From Haberlea rhodopensis (taxonomy: Eukaryota; Streptophyta; Magnoliopsida; Lamiales; Gesneriaceae), in the NCBI GenBank assembly GCA_907163345.1, contig CAJQUN010000009.1, positions 7,316,001-7,380,000 on the forward strand: a stretch of 64,000 nucleotides of DNA. Direction: 5' to 3'. The notes beneath the pieces are model-generated. The model saw nothing but the letters and a program-made list of their open reading frames with translations, did not search any database and was not told where the DNA came from. Position 1 is the stretch's first letter. Each line of letters opens with the position of its first letter. Shown piece by piece: positions 41,948 through 52,880 of this stretch. The position numbers were made by a program, and so were the translations under genes.

Positions 41948-42747
41948 TGTAGGAATTTTAATAATGAAAAGCCCAAGTGAGAAGCCCAAAAAATATCTTA
42001 ATGAGAACAAAATTTGGTAAGTGGATTTCGAATGGTCAATTGGCTAAAGAAATCTCACATTGAAAGTTTGAAACACTTATGGTTTGTTTATATTGAGAAA
42101 CAAATCAATAGAGTGCAGTTAAGTAGAAAAGATGGGTGTCCCTAACGTGTCGTTCGTCTGTCCGCTCGGCTCGTCACGCCGCGCCGCGCCTGTCGCTGCT
42201 GTGAAGGCAGCCCTATTTGACTTTTCACCTACCTGACTTTTCTCATATTTCAGCTTAATTGCCGAGTTAATATAAATATCTGATGTTAAGTGTTGAGACT
42301 TACCCTACTAAGCATTACACTTTATTTCTGAGACCTTTGGGAGGTCTGCTGCTCAGCTATATAAGCTGTTCCAACTTTATTGTTTCATCAATCCTAAAAT
42401 ATGCATTCGTACATATCACACTTTTTGTTTTGAGAGTACTGCACATGACTAGTGTTCGAAGTATTCTGCTCGGAGTTCTGGTTCAATCCGAACAGAGGTG
42501 ATTGGACGTTGTACCTTGGAACTCACTTGTCCAGGAGGCCGGAAGCTTACTGGCGGGTAAATTTGAGTTTACGGGCACACGGCCTACTGTGGTCTCATCC
42601 AGAATCATTTCCAGTTTCCTGTTGTGTAGATGTTAATAGTTTATAAACTGTTATTGTGAGTTTCCAGTTTCTGTATTTCAGTATAATTTATTTTTAATCA
42701 TCATTGTTTAAATTGATTTGATCCGTCAATTTCAAACAGTTCCAACA
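41948..42747 (+). repeat. Copia 3' LTR, about 800 bp
   Basis: It starts TGTAGGAAT and ends TTCCAACA, imperfect inverted ends of copia type. It follows a polypurine-like tract and the copia relic in the same orientation, and has a TATA-like CTATATAAGC near 42358. A GC-rich stretch (CCGCGCCGCGCC) lies near 42180. The matching 5' LTR is not present in the window. Confidence 0.7.
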
Positions 42748-42809
42748 ACTACTCCCTCCAAGTTGATGGGGACCCACCCGTATCCAGTTAATTATTTTCA
42801 ATAGCTAGC
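42748..42809. other. Short spacer next to the activase pseudogene
   Basis: These 62 bp have no recognised content. Confidence 0.4.
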
Positions 42810-43290
42810 CTACCAATGGATTGGACTGGGAAGGTGTGGACGAGGGTGGAGATGGCTTCCGGTGGGACATTATCCGTACGGAAAATGCTAGTAGAAATGC
42901 CGATAAGATCTTCACATGTTGGAGCCCAGTAGAATTTCTCCATACATACGTCACGTATGAGGGGAGCATACAATGTCGAGAAGTCGTTGCCAGTTCATAT
43001 GATGGGCACATGGGGTTCTCCTGTTTGTTGTACATGCTGGGGAGCTACACGTTGGTGGGGGTATTCGACAATGCTCATGAGTGTGGCGTTCACCAGCTGG
43101 TTGTTGACGGTGTACTGAGTCGTCCAGACCATATGCCATGCGCCCGGTCTATGCCATGCGCCGGCGTCGTGATCATTGATGAAGAGGTAGCACATCTTCC
43201 CTTTCTTGATGTTGTCGGCTGCTTCACGGTACCATTGCCTGATCAGCTTTGAAGGCTCTCCGACACTCATCATGATATGGTTGTTCATAC
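42810..43290 (-). pseudogene. RCA: Rubisco activase (RCA) fragment
   Basis: Minus-strand reading gives IMMSVGEPSKLIRQWYREA, KKGKMCYLFINDHDAG, TTQYTVNNQLVNATLM, then an in-frame TGA, then TGNDFSTLYAPLIRD, MEKFYWAP and IFRTDNVPPEA, ending at TFPVQSI. This is the central AAA+ ATPase part of Rubisco activase, the chloroplast protein that frees Rubisco of inhibitors. Breaks include loss of several residues before VGEPSKL, disorder after FINDHDAG, the TGA near 42990 and absence of both ends. No intron is apparent, so a processed or captured fragment is possible. It is bounded by a copia LTR on one side and a gypsy-like LTR start at 43292 on the other. Confidence 0.85.
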
Positions 43291-43291
43291 A

Positions 43292-43975
43292 TGTGAAAAC
43301 CCGGTTTTCCAATCAAAGCAACAACTAGAGTTTTTGTAAAATCATAATTAGAGTTTTTTAGTTAAGCCAATTACTTGAAATAAACTTAAAAGATGTGAGG
43401 GAATCCATATATATATAATTCAACCACTAGACAATCACATAGTTTGTGGGAACTGAAACTCTTGAAATATCGAATATGTAAAGTATTTTAAAACTATGAT
43501 GTTCTGAGTAATTTTGACCACCGAGAAATAAGTGATATATGGAGCAAAGTGCTATATGTAATGGGAGACACCTCTTGAATCCAATGGGCAAAATGCTACA
43601 TGGCATGGGCCACCTCCTGAGCCTAGGAGGCAAAATGTCACGTGCATGAGAGCCACTTCTTGGTCATACGGGGCAAAGTGCTACATACACGGGAGCCACC
43701 ACTAGAGTCTATAGAAGCCCTCTAGATTTCCGTTTGGATGGATCCACACTTTAAATGAAGTATATGAATTATGATTCTGATATGCTCTGTTTAGGCTCTG
43801 ATGAAAGCAATTCTGTTAAGTTCTGTTTCAGTATTTATATCAAATTCTACCCCGATTATGATATATGTTTTGAAAATAATGATTATATATTATATGGTTT
43901 GTCACATTCGATTACCTCCACTTGTTGAGTGTTTTTGAAAATGCTCACCACCCTTACCTCATCTCCCGAGATAAA
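43292..43975 (+). repeat. Gypsy-like LTR fragment
   Basis: It begins TGTGAAAACCCGG immediately after the activase fragment and contains the minisatellite described next plus a CTTGTTGAGTGTTTTTGAAA block typical of chromoviral LTRs. The right end is not visible, so it is truncated. Confidence 0.5.
43541..43712 (+). repeat. Minisatellite, four units of about 43 bp
   Basis: Each unit opens with a GGGCAAAGTGCTACAT variant and has a GGAGCCACC block in its middle. The four units are diverged from one another. Confidence 0.8.
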
Positions 43976-44540
43976 AGCGAACCAAAAATCGAAGAGAAAG
44001 ATCAAAATCAGTATTCGGTTTGGGAACTAAATTCGATTGGCCACACAATGGACATTGCCCACAAACTACGTGGCCAAGAGCAAAAGTACGACCAGGTAAG
44101 GGAGGGCAATGACCACCTCTCAAAAAATTATTTTTTATTATCCATAAAATTGCATAAATTGTATTTCCCACCTTGAATTTGTTTTTTGACCCCACAAAAT
44201 TGCAAAATGCACCCTTAAAATTGTATTTTGTCCCTTAAACTCTTTTTCCCCATTGTTTTACTATAATTATTTTTACACATATCATCTTGGATTCTAAATC
44301 AGCCCCTGCACGTGCAAACCAAGAATTCATGGAATTTTGTCATCTTCATAGTTCAGAAATTTTTTTGAAATTTTAAGATTATTATTTTAGTTCTACTCGT
44401 ACGCTTAAAATTTTGTGCTTTTATTTGCTACATGCTCCTTGGCAACACAACAAGAAAGAGGTAAGGAGGGTTATTTTCTGATTGCAAATTTTTTTAAACT
44501 TTATCGTGACATCTTTATGGCTTAGAATTAGTATTAGTAC
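43976..44540. other. Intergenic, nothing recognised
   Basis: The stretch contains AT-rich DNA and a short palindromic word pair TTGGCCAC/GTGGCCAA near 44038 and 44071. No gene or known element was identified. Confidence 0.4.
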
Positions 44541-44554
44541 ATATATATAAGTGA

Positions 44555-44590
44555 GGAACGATTACTGTTGCAATGAACAGTAATCGTTCC
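44555..44590. other. Perfect 15-bp hairpin near the Helitron-like 5' end
   Basis: GGAACGATTACTGTT and its exact reverse complement are separated by GCAATG. With one mismatch the stem extends outward through AAGTG/CACTT. Confidence 0.85.
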
Positions 44591-44705
44591 CCACTTTTGC
44601 TTTCACTTTAACTTTTTATATTATATTTATATATAATATATATATTTATATTTTATATTTATATAGATATATTTACCTTGTATATATATTCACTTTATAT
44701 TTATA

Positions 44706-44740
<35 letters not shown>

Positions 44741-44770
44741 ATATATATATTAGTTATATTTTTATATTAT

Positions 44771-44963
44771 ACCATACTATATAGGAGTGGCGTATAAACA
44801 GTAACTTTACGTCACTTTTTTATTTTTTTAAAAATTTTTATTTCTTTTTTCTTTTAGTTTTTCTTTTATTTCTGTATTTTTATTTCTTTTATTTCTTAGT
44901 TTTTGTGTATATTTACTGTTGCTTTCACTTAACTTTTTATATTATATTTTATATTTATATTTA

Positions 44964-44996
<33 letters not shown>

Positions 44997-45260
44997 ATAT
45001 TATATTTATATTTATATTATACCATATATATAAGTTATAAGTGGCGTATAAACAGTAACCTTACGTCACTTTTTTATTTTTTTAAAAAACTTTTATTTCT
45101 TTTTTTCTTTTAGTTTTTCTTTTATTTCTGTATTTTTATTTCCTTTTATTTCTTAGTTTTTGTGTATTTTTTATAAAATATTCGTCCGTCACTTTTTTAT
45201 TTTTTAAAAAAAATTTATTTTCTTTTTCTTTTAGTTTTGATTTTATTTTTGTATTTTTTA
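44771..45260 (+). repeat. Tandem duplication, 250-bp period
   Basis: ACCATA...GTGGCGTATAAACAGTAAC followed by a T-rich stretch occurs at 44771 and again at 45021 with few changes. A partial earlier relative begins near 44595. Confidence 0.75.
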
Positions 45261-45264
45261 TAAA

Positions 45265-45850
45265 ATATTCGGCATGATGAATTTTTTGTATAGTATAGGT
45301 AGTCGATTTTGCTTGTTTATATATATTTTGATTTTTTGCTTACCTACGACCCATTGCTAATATGTTATATTACCTTTGTTCTGATGTTTGACATCAAATA
45401 TTCCCTTAATATATAAGGAGATTATATCAAAACCCTTGACCCAACTGTGCATTCCTCTTATCTCAATTTTTAAAATTTAAAATGTTTTCTTTTTTTTTTA
45501 GAAAAAAACTTATTGATTTTGTCAAGTATGGATTAAAAAAAACAGATAATTCAAAATAGATTTTTGTCATGGCAAACTTTGATAATAATTTTTTATATGA
45601 ACTTATTTTAAAAAACCGAGTTAAAAAAAAGTTTTCATCGTGGCAAACTTTAATAATAATTTTTTAAAAATATTCGGCATGATGAATTTTTGGTAGATTA
45701 CGGGTCGTAAGTTTGCCTCTTTGTATACATTTTGAGTTTTGGCTTACCTACGACCCGTTGCTAATATGTGATTGTTCTCGATTACCTTTGTTATGATGCT
45801 TGACATCAAATTTTCCCTTCATATACAAGGAGATTATATCAAAAAAATTA
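45265..45850 (+). repeat. Direct repeat, two copies 405 bp apart
   Basis: Sequence from ATTCGGCATGATGAATTTTT to AAGGAGATTATATCAAAA at 45267-45433 recurs at 45672-45842, including CTTACCTACGACCC and GACATCAAAT blocks. It lies within the Helitron-like element. Confidence 0.75.
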
Positions 45851-46486
45851 GAAAATATTAAATTATGATAATTATATATTACTTGTTTGATAATAATTTG
45901 GGACGTCACATTTACATTCATTATTTGGCAGAAAGTATATAAATAATTATATAAGTTAGATGATTCATTAATCATGAGGCCATAGCAAGTAATATAAGAT
46001 CAATATCCTAAAATAACAATGCAACTACAACAAAAAATATAAACTATAATTCCTCTTATGCGATGCTCGCTACTGTTATGAGAAACCGACACATATCTGC
46101 ATTATGAAATGAACCGTCTTCATTTTTTAAAACTCTTGCGAACAACTTTTGATTGGTTTTTTTGGAGTTCGTTGAGATTTATTTTTATATGATATCTGAT
46201 GTCATCTACTACTGCACTTTCGTAGATGACTTTTATTTAGATAGTCTATTGGGTCCTATTAGGATATCATATGTCAACTCTTGCTATGGTGTACTGTTGG
46301 GGAAGACTTTTGTTCACTCCAACCTGTTTGATTTTATATACGTATGATTATGTATGTTCAATGCATATGAACCATCTATTTATTCTCTAGAACTGTCTGT
46401 TGAACTTGTGTCGGACGTTTTATTGGACATATATACCAGGTTATAAGCTCACTGGCACCGCGCCTTGCGCGGTGCCAATTAACTAG

Positions 46487-46960
46487 TTTTGAAATAGTCT
46501 ATTTTGGCCAAATACTTTTTCAACCAAGTCAAGCATCCTTTAACGTATGGGTGCAACTTTTCGTGAAAAATTGCTTCTAAATGATATTTTTTGGTGATGT
46601 TCATTAGACTACTGTTAAAACAAGTCCTCTACTAAACATACAATCTAGTTATTAAACAATAGAAATTTAGAATCTATACATTTTATTGCATACCGTAATC
46701 TTCATTCTTCAAGGTTGAATGATTTAAACCTTTGTGGTTTATATATTTGTGATTTGTATTGTTACTATCAAGAATCATTGTCGTTGTAGCTTGGTAAACC
46801 GTGAGCACCGTAGCAGGGCAATATCGTTTTAAGGACAAAAAGTTGAACTCTTATCTCAACATATTAGTCATTTTATATCATTGTCTTCTTGTCTAAATAT
46901 ACACATATTCATAATTATCCAGAATTTTACCCAACAAAATATTCATTTTCATGTGTATAA
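46487..46960 (+). repeat. Copia-type LTR fragment
   Basis: Blocks TTGCTTCTAAATGATATTTT, AACCTTTGTGGTT and TTTTAAGGACAAA match in order the solo LTR at 13686-14397. The left end is missing at the Helitron border, so the Helitron either inserted into this LTR or replaced its start. Confidence 0.5.
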
Positions 46961-47054
46961 TAATAGTGAATTAAAAATCATTAGAACAAAGTCAGAATTT
47001 GGCTATGTATGTTGTATATATCTAGCAAATTCATTGAGCAATTCGTTTTAAGAT

Positions 47055-47649
47055 TGTTGGTATAATTTCTGGGATGTATGTCTCGGCTATTTAATAGGGA
47101 AAGCAATGAATGGCTCAATAAATATCTGTCGATCCGAAATTTGTAAATCTCAGTCCTTAAAATAATTTGTCCCACAATGGTGCTTACGATTTCAATGTCA
47201 ATTTGTTTCCTAAGATACAACGACTATGACTCGTAATAGAAGCACTTCAAAATCACAGGTCTTTAAGCACAAAAGCTTAAAGACACTCAAACTTTGGAAC
47301 AAGAAATTTGGATGAAGAATGCATAGATTTTCCTTCTGAATCTTCTGTGTAATCTCTCCAAATGTATGTTTAATTCAAAAAGGAGTTGTTCTATTAATGC
47401 TAAATCAATAGACATCACTAAAAGACATCATTTGGAAGCATCAATTCAAGAAAAATCGCATCTACATACGAAGGGACACACCCTATGGAAAATACTGTCT
47501 TGGCAGCGATCAGTCGCCACCTATGCTGCTAGAAGTGATCGATCGTTGCCTCCAGCAGCCTTGCTGCTAGAACAGGCAGCAATCAATCACTACCTCCAGC
47601 AGCCTCGTGCTCGATTTTCGTTCGTTTTTTCGATACTTAAATTCCAACA
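47055..47649 (-). repeat. Copia-type solo LTR candidate, 595 bp
   Basis: Ends are TGTTGG and CCAACA. In minus sense it carries the same ordered blocks as the LTR at 13686 (CTTCCAAATGATGTC, GTGATTT, TTTTAAGGAC). It faces the fragment at 46487-46960 in inverted orientation. The flanks AAGAT and ACTAT are not a clean target duplication. Confidence 0.6.
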
Positions 47650-48428
47650 ACTATGTCTATTCTAACATGACTGGTAGGTAAAATAACCAATACTCTACAA
47701 CGTAGAAAATTGTTCTAATTCTTTCAGGCCTTAGTTTCATGTGTGGCCGCTGTCCCGACCTCTACTACCTCTTCTATATGAGTATTTCCTTCTCCATGAA
47801 TTGCACATATATGTTTATTTTATCTTGTCATCGATGAATCACATAGCCCGAAATAGTCCAGCTATCTTAGGTCTAGAACAAGCATTGACAGGTCATTATG
47901 GCTTAACTTCATTGTAACGCAGGTTTTTCAACAAAATAATGCAATTTCACACCAAGACAAATTACTTCTGACGGTTAGCTCGGATGAGTTGTTGCTGCCA
48001 TGAATGACACTGCCCATCATAATATCTTGACCACACATTTGAAATATGTGGACAAAATGTATCAAATATATGGTCAATATGACCTAAATATCCTTCATTA
48101 TGACATCAAAATAATCGGTTAGCTCTGGCATCAGCTACCAAGCCTAAGATAGCAAATTCATAAGAACATAACCAAATAATAATAATAAATCTTTATGTTG
48201 AAAAGTATTAGAAAGGCTCATCCCCACCATTTTCTTTAGGCATTGACATGACTGAAAGTTCGAATCTCACGTCAACAAAAGTGGCATTTTGTCTCCAATT
48301 TGCTCTTTGTTTTGCTATTTCTAGAGACTTGAAGCACAAAAATCACTCAACAGTTTTAACCACTCAAACATGTTTTCTTCAAAGCTTAAACAACTTTCTA
48401 TTTGTTCTCCTTGCATTGAGAAAATTTA

Positions 48429-48431
<3 letters not shown>
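47650..48431. other. Intergenic, nothing recognised
   Basis: No reading frame, RNA or element could be supported here. Confidence 0.4.

Positions 48432-48503
<72 letters not shown>
48432..48503 (+). repeat. (AT)n microsatellite, about 72 bp
   Basis: An uninterrupted AT dinucleotide run. Frames through it encode only Ile-Tyr repeats. Confidence 0.95.
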
Positions 48504-48507
<4 letters not shown>

Positions 48508-50372
48508 ATCGCTAATATGCCGAAAACGCTAATAAATCATCGTTTTTCGCTGATAATTTTTCTTTTTTGAGAACCAACAAATAAGTTCTGGTAGAATTTT
48601 TGGCTCAATTGAGAAGAAATATAGTGCCATGCATATTATCAACCAAGAAAAATAGTGGCAAACAACCAAGCCAATGATGCAAGTACTTTGCATAAAGAAT
48701 GAATAACAAATTCAGTAGTCATTTTATTTTTTTATTGAAGAGACGTGCTACAAGTTCCCATATCTATATTTGCATGGACACTCCCATGGTTGGAGTGAAA
48801 GATTCAAATAGCCACAACACAAACTTAATATAGTAGATGCTGATGTACCTAGTTCCACATATGTAAACATTATGAATAATATTTGTTTGGGGAGCAAATA
48901 TCACTTTTGCTATCAAAACGTGGTATTTGAGCAATTACACAGTTCAAAACATGTAAGTTACACAGTTACCATCGACTATAGTTTTGGTAAAACGGTAAAC
49001 GATTGATCCAATAATTAGTATCAGAGTCAATGTCACATGCTTGATTCTCATGGATTGCAAAGAGTACAATTTTTGAGAGGGGGGATTGTGGGGAGCAACA
49101 ATTGTTATGGCTAGGAGAACGATCGAACGTTGTGTTTGGTCTGTCGTACGATTTAAAAGATCAAAGTTGTAATGTGTTGTTGGACTAATAGTTGTTGTTT
49201 GTATAAAGCATTATCGAAACACGCTTCTTTTGTTCATTTTCTACACGCTCTAGTAGCATATAATAAATACATAGCAGATAGTTTAGTTAGTTTGATTTTT
49301 CCCATTCTTCAATTTTGTAAACTCAGATTTACAGGAATGAATATTTTTCTTCTTCCTTCAAGTTCGATCATACATCTTAACGCACATCAACCAGAACCTT
49401 TGATAAATCGACAAACGCTTAGCGTATTTGTTTATATATTTTTAAAAAAGACTATTGCAATTATATCGTTAATTGGTAATCGAGCTAAAGTGAATAATAA
49501 TAATAATTGACTAAGTGAACATAAAAGATACTAAGTGAAACCCATATAGAATACCAAAAAAAGAGTTTAGTAAATTGTTAGCATCAAGGATAAAGCGGAT
49601 TCGATATCGCTAATCTCCTAAGAATTGGTGGAGGGAATTAGTCTTCCTCTGATTTTACTACATGCATGATTGTATCATAAGTGATCTTTTTGTCTAATAT
49701 AAGTAAGATTTTATGTCAAAAACTTAAATTCACGTGTATAAATTTCAAACATTTCCACCATAGTTTATGGAAAATTTGATGGCACCTCCCGGAAAGAGTA
49801 CCCCTGAGAACATATCAATAATTGATGTTGAATATCTCACATCAATGTTGATGACAATCCTAAATACAATGATTTTAGTGATAACATCATACTAACCTTA
49901 GTTGATGCATAGCGAGATGGAACACAACTTACAACAATAAATAAATGATATTATGTCGACCTAATTGAGCATGATGGGTAAACATAAAAGTAAATTCACT
50001 TTCATCACATCCTATTGGTACACCCAATAATGAAATATTAACAGTGAGAAGGGCCACTCTACCTCTAACTCTAGTAAGTAAAAAGGCACTACGAGTAGTC
50101 ATTATTGGGAAATAAAGAACAAGCACACTATTGTACTTTGGCTACTCACCTATTCCGAAAAAAACCATTAATATAGACTACTTGCTAATCAGCATTATTC
50201 CCATTTTTGGAGCCACGTATTCAAATGCTGATTGGGCATCGAAATCTGTACCATATTCATAATATAAATATATTATTATATCATAAGATTCAGCCAGGGT
50301 GCAACGGGGAGCTGTCAAAACCGTTCAATCCGACCTATCAAATAAATGGGTAGTATCAGAATTTTCCAGTCG
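48504..50372. other. Intergenic, with one unassigned 112-codon frame
   Basis: A plus-strand frame at 49172-49510 encodes a hydrophobic 112-aa peptide ending in a poly-Asn run. I recognise no family and it lacks gene context. A TTAGTATCAGAGTCAA word near 49015 resembles a decayed retrotransposon primer site. Nothing else was identified. Confidence 0.35.
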
Positions 50373-50677
50373 TCTAGAGATAGGCCTAAATGAGCCCGCC
50401 CTTTCGGGTTGTGGGTTGGGACTATTTGGATCGGGTTGGGTCGCTTACTAATAAATTAATTTATTAATGTAATTTACTAAAACTTTCTTTAATCATTTTA
50501 ATTTATTAAAATCTAATAAAAATAATATTTGTTTACCCCACCTAACCCACAACTCGCCTGAGCTTGAGATTTTTTCAACCCACCTAAAGACACATACAAA
50601 GGGGTTAGGCCCGTTAGGTTATGGGTTGGGCAGGTCCACCCATTTGGATCAAGTTGACATATTTTAACATCTCTAGA
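50373..50677. mobile_element. Candidate small TIR element rich in GGGTTGGG/AACCCACC
   Basis: TCTAGAGAT at the left and its reverse complement ATCTCTAGA at the right bracket 305 bp with many GGGTTGGG and CCCACC words. The inverted repeat beyond nine bases is poor, and no target duplication was found. Confidence 0.3.
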
Positions 50678-51253
50678 TATAGCGCAACGATCTATGATAC
50701 ATTCATAAAATGATTTTATCATAACTATTAATCCCAAAATTAAAAATAGAGGAATTTACATAAAGGTACCACTTTCCAAAACTTCTTTCAACTAAATTTC
50801 TCAAAAAAATCTTTTTTCAACTACATACATATTTTAGAAAATTTATTTAGAAGAAGTCCATTTTATCAAACCCTAATCTAATTGGTCCATTTTCATGAAT
50901 AATTTACCCTTCTTTTTACTGAATATCTTATGTACTATTTTTGCGTGAAGTGCAGGGTGAATGAAATGACGATACAGTCGGTTTTAGGTAGAGAGAACAG
51001 TTTAAGAAGCAGACTATTGAGAGAAGATGACGATGATGAAGCTTTGTCCGACGACATCTTGTCGGTGAAATCGATTCCAATATATATAAAACTGATTCGA
51101 CCTTTCCAAATGTAGGCAGCGAAGAAGGCGAAGTTTACGAATCCCGTTGCGCCGTCACAACAACTAATTAGAGATTGCTTCGTACAGAACTTGCGGCTAC
51201 AAACTCTGTTCCCCGAATAATTATTTACACAGAAACAATTTTTCTTGGATTAA
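50678..51253. other. Intergenic, nothing recognised
   Basis: AT-rich sequence. A 61-codon plus frame at 50930-51115 has an acidic DDDDEA stretch but no recognisable family or start context. Confidence 0.35.
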
Positions 51254-52230
51254 TTGAATAAAATAATCTGAAATTATTGGACCCATGTATAGGGGTGTGC
51301 AATCGGTCGGTTCGGTTAATAACCGAACCAAACTTATGTTTTATATAACCGAACCGAACTTTTTTTCATAATAACCGATGTAACCGAAACCGATAAAAAA
51401 ATCGGTTATATCGGTTGATGACCGATATAACCGAACTTTTCTCTTAAAAAAATTCAACGGAGATCGAGTAGACGGCTTCACCTATTCTGCGCTTCATGTC
51501 CACCGATCCTTCATTATACTTTCAAGTTTCAATTATGAGTTAGGGTTGAATGGGTTATGGACTTATGGGAGTATAACTTTTGGAAGGCTAATAAGTAATC
51601 AAGCATTTCAATCAGGCTAATCCAAATTTTATAAACAAGCCCAGTAGCATGGATGGTGGCCCAAATCCAATTTTTTAATTTAAACATTCCTAATCGGTTT
51701 ATTCGGTTAACCGAACTTTTAAAAACTAAAACCGAAATCGGTTTAACCGATGTTTTTTTAAAAAATAACCGAACTACCGAACTAATTGAACCGAACTTTC
51801 AAAATTATTCGGTTCGGTAGAAAAGTTCAGTTTAACCGACCGTTTGCTCACCCCTACCCATGTATGACCAATTATGCATCATAAATAAACTTTGCACAAC
51901 AGTAACAACACCAAGATTCAACCCAGAGTCTATAACCTACAATTGAGCATTAACAGATTAAGAATTAATATACATGCACCGCTTGTGTCTAGCGATGCAT
52001 GTAAATTACATGTACCGCTAGACACATCGGTGCATGTAAATTATTTGAATAAAATAATCTGAAATTAATGGACCCATGTATGATCAATTATAGTGCATCA
52101 TCAATAAACTTTGCACAGCAGTAACAAAACCAAGATTCAACCCAGATTTCATAACCCACAATTGAGCATTAGTAGATTAAGAATTAATATACATGCATCG
52201 CTAGACACATTGGTGCATGTAAATTATTGG
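51254..52230. repeat. 216-bp tandem duplication, first copy split by a MITE
   Basis: Copy 1 is 51254-51289 plus 51857-52044, and copy 2 is 52045 to about 52230. Both start TTGAATAAAATAATCTG and share CAATAAACTTTGCACA-like and AAGATTCAACCCAGA blocks. Copy 2 lacks the MITE and has a single CCCATGTA where copy 1 has two. Confidence 0.85.
51290..51856. mobile_element. hAT-type MITE, 567 bp, 8-bp target duplication
   Basis: Terminal inverted repeats of about 22 bp (TAGGGGTGTGCAATCGGTCG against reverse TAGGGGTGAGCAAACGGTCG) are flanked by CCCATGTA on both sides (51282-51289 and 51857-51864). The 8-bp duplication and TAGGGGTG ends place it with hAT. The interior is full of CCGAACC/GGTTCGG and AACCGA motifs on both strands and does not code for a transposase. 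Confidence 0.93.
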
Positions 52231-52880
52231 CTCATATGGTGCATATAAAATTTTAATAAAATAGATGTGGTATTTTAAATGTATCACTTATATCTAACGA
52301 TGCATGTAGAAATTTGTTCATGTATGAGTCTATAGGTGCATGTATAGGGCTCATGTAAATTACATGTTTGATTTACCCAAGAGGGTTCATGTAAATTAGT
52401 GCCCATAGAAAAATAGAATCGAAATATACATGCACCATATAAGTCTAACGGTGCATGTAAATTACATGCACTGCTATACTCATACGGTGCATGTGTCATG
52501 CGGCGCATATAATTTACAAACACCACATGAGATTAACAGTGCGGTGCATGTAAATTAGCGGTGCATGTAAATTACATGCACCACTATACTCATATGGTGA
52601 TGTAATTTACATGCACCGCATGAGACTAACAGTGCAAAATTCACGCAGTTCATGCAAATGTAATTTCGAGAATTCGGTGGATAAAATTATGAGATGCTAA
52701 TACTCGTTTCTTCCACATTTGTGTCAACAGAAGGAGAAAGAAAAATGAAATCAACGACATTTTCATCGAAGAAACCAAACAGTTAGATAGATGCATGGCC
52801 TGAGTCTATTGATGCATGTAAATTACATGCACCGATAGACTCATGTACTGCCTTTTAACAAAAAAAACATAGGCGCATGC
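51970..52880. repeat. Cluster of palindromic ACATGCACC / GGTGCATGT units
   Basis: The words GGTGCATGTAAATTACATGC and ACATGCACCGCTAGAC, with variants, recur more than ten times in both orientations. Many are separated by a loop of about 14 bases such as CTATACTCAT, so adjacent copies form hairpins. CATGCA (RY-type) cores are therefore very dense. No coding capacity was found. Confidence 0.75.

Larger units (their letters stand above)
44541..46486 (+). mobile_element. Helitron-like element (3' end clear, 5' end uncertain)
   Basis: The 3' end shows a perfect 10-bp stem GGCACCGCGC / GCGCGGTGCC with loop CTT (46454-46476), ten bases later CTAG, and then a T, the diagnostic Helitron terminus. The left part has repeated ATATATAAGTG / GTGGCGTATAAACAGTAA blocks like the start of plant Helitrons, and a hairpin at 44555-44590. 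The expected 5' TC after an A is not certain, so the start is approximate. There is no Rep/helicase gene; it would be non-autonomous. Confidence 0.55.

Noticed and set aside
42821..43252. 143-codon plus-strand frame
   Set aside because: Antisense of the Rubisco activase fragment, which explains the sequence on the minus strand.
48248..48570. Two frames through the (AT)n tract
   Set aside because: Ile-Tyr repeats from a microsatellite, not a gene.
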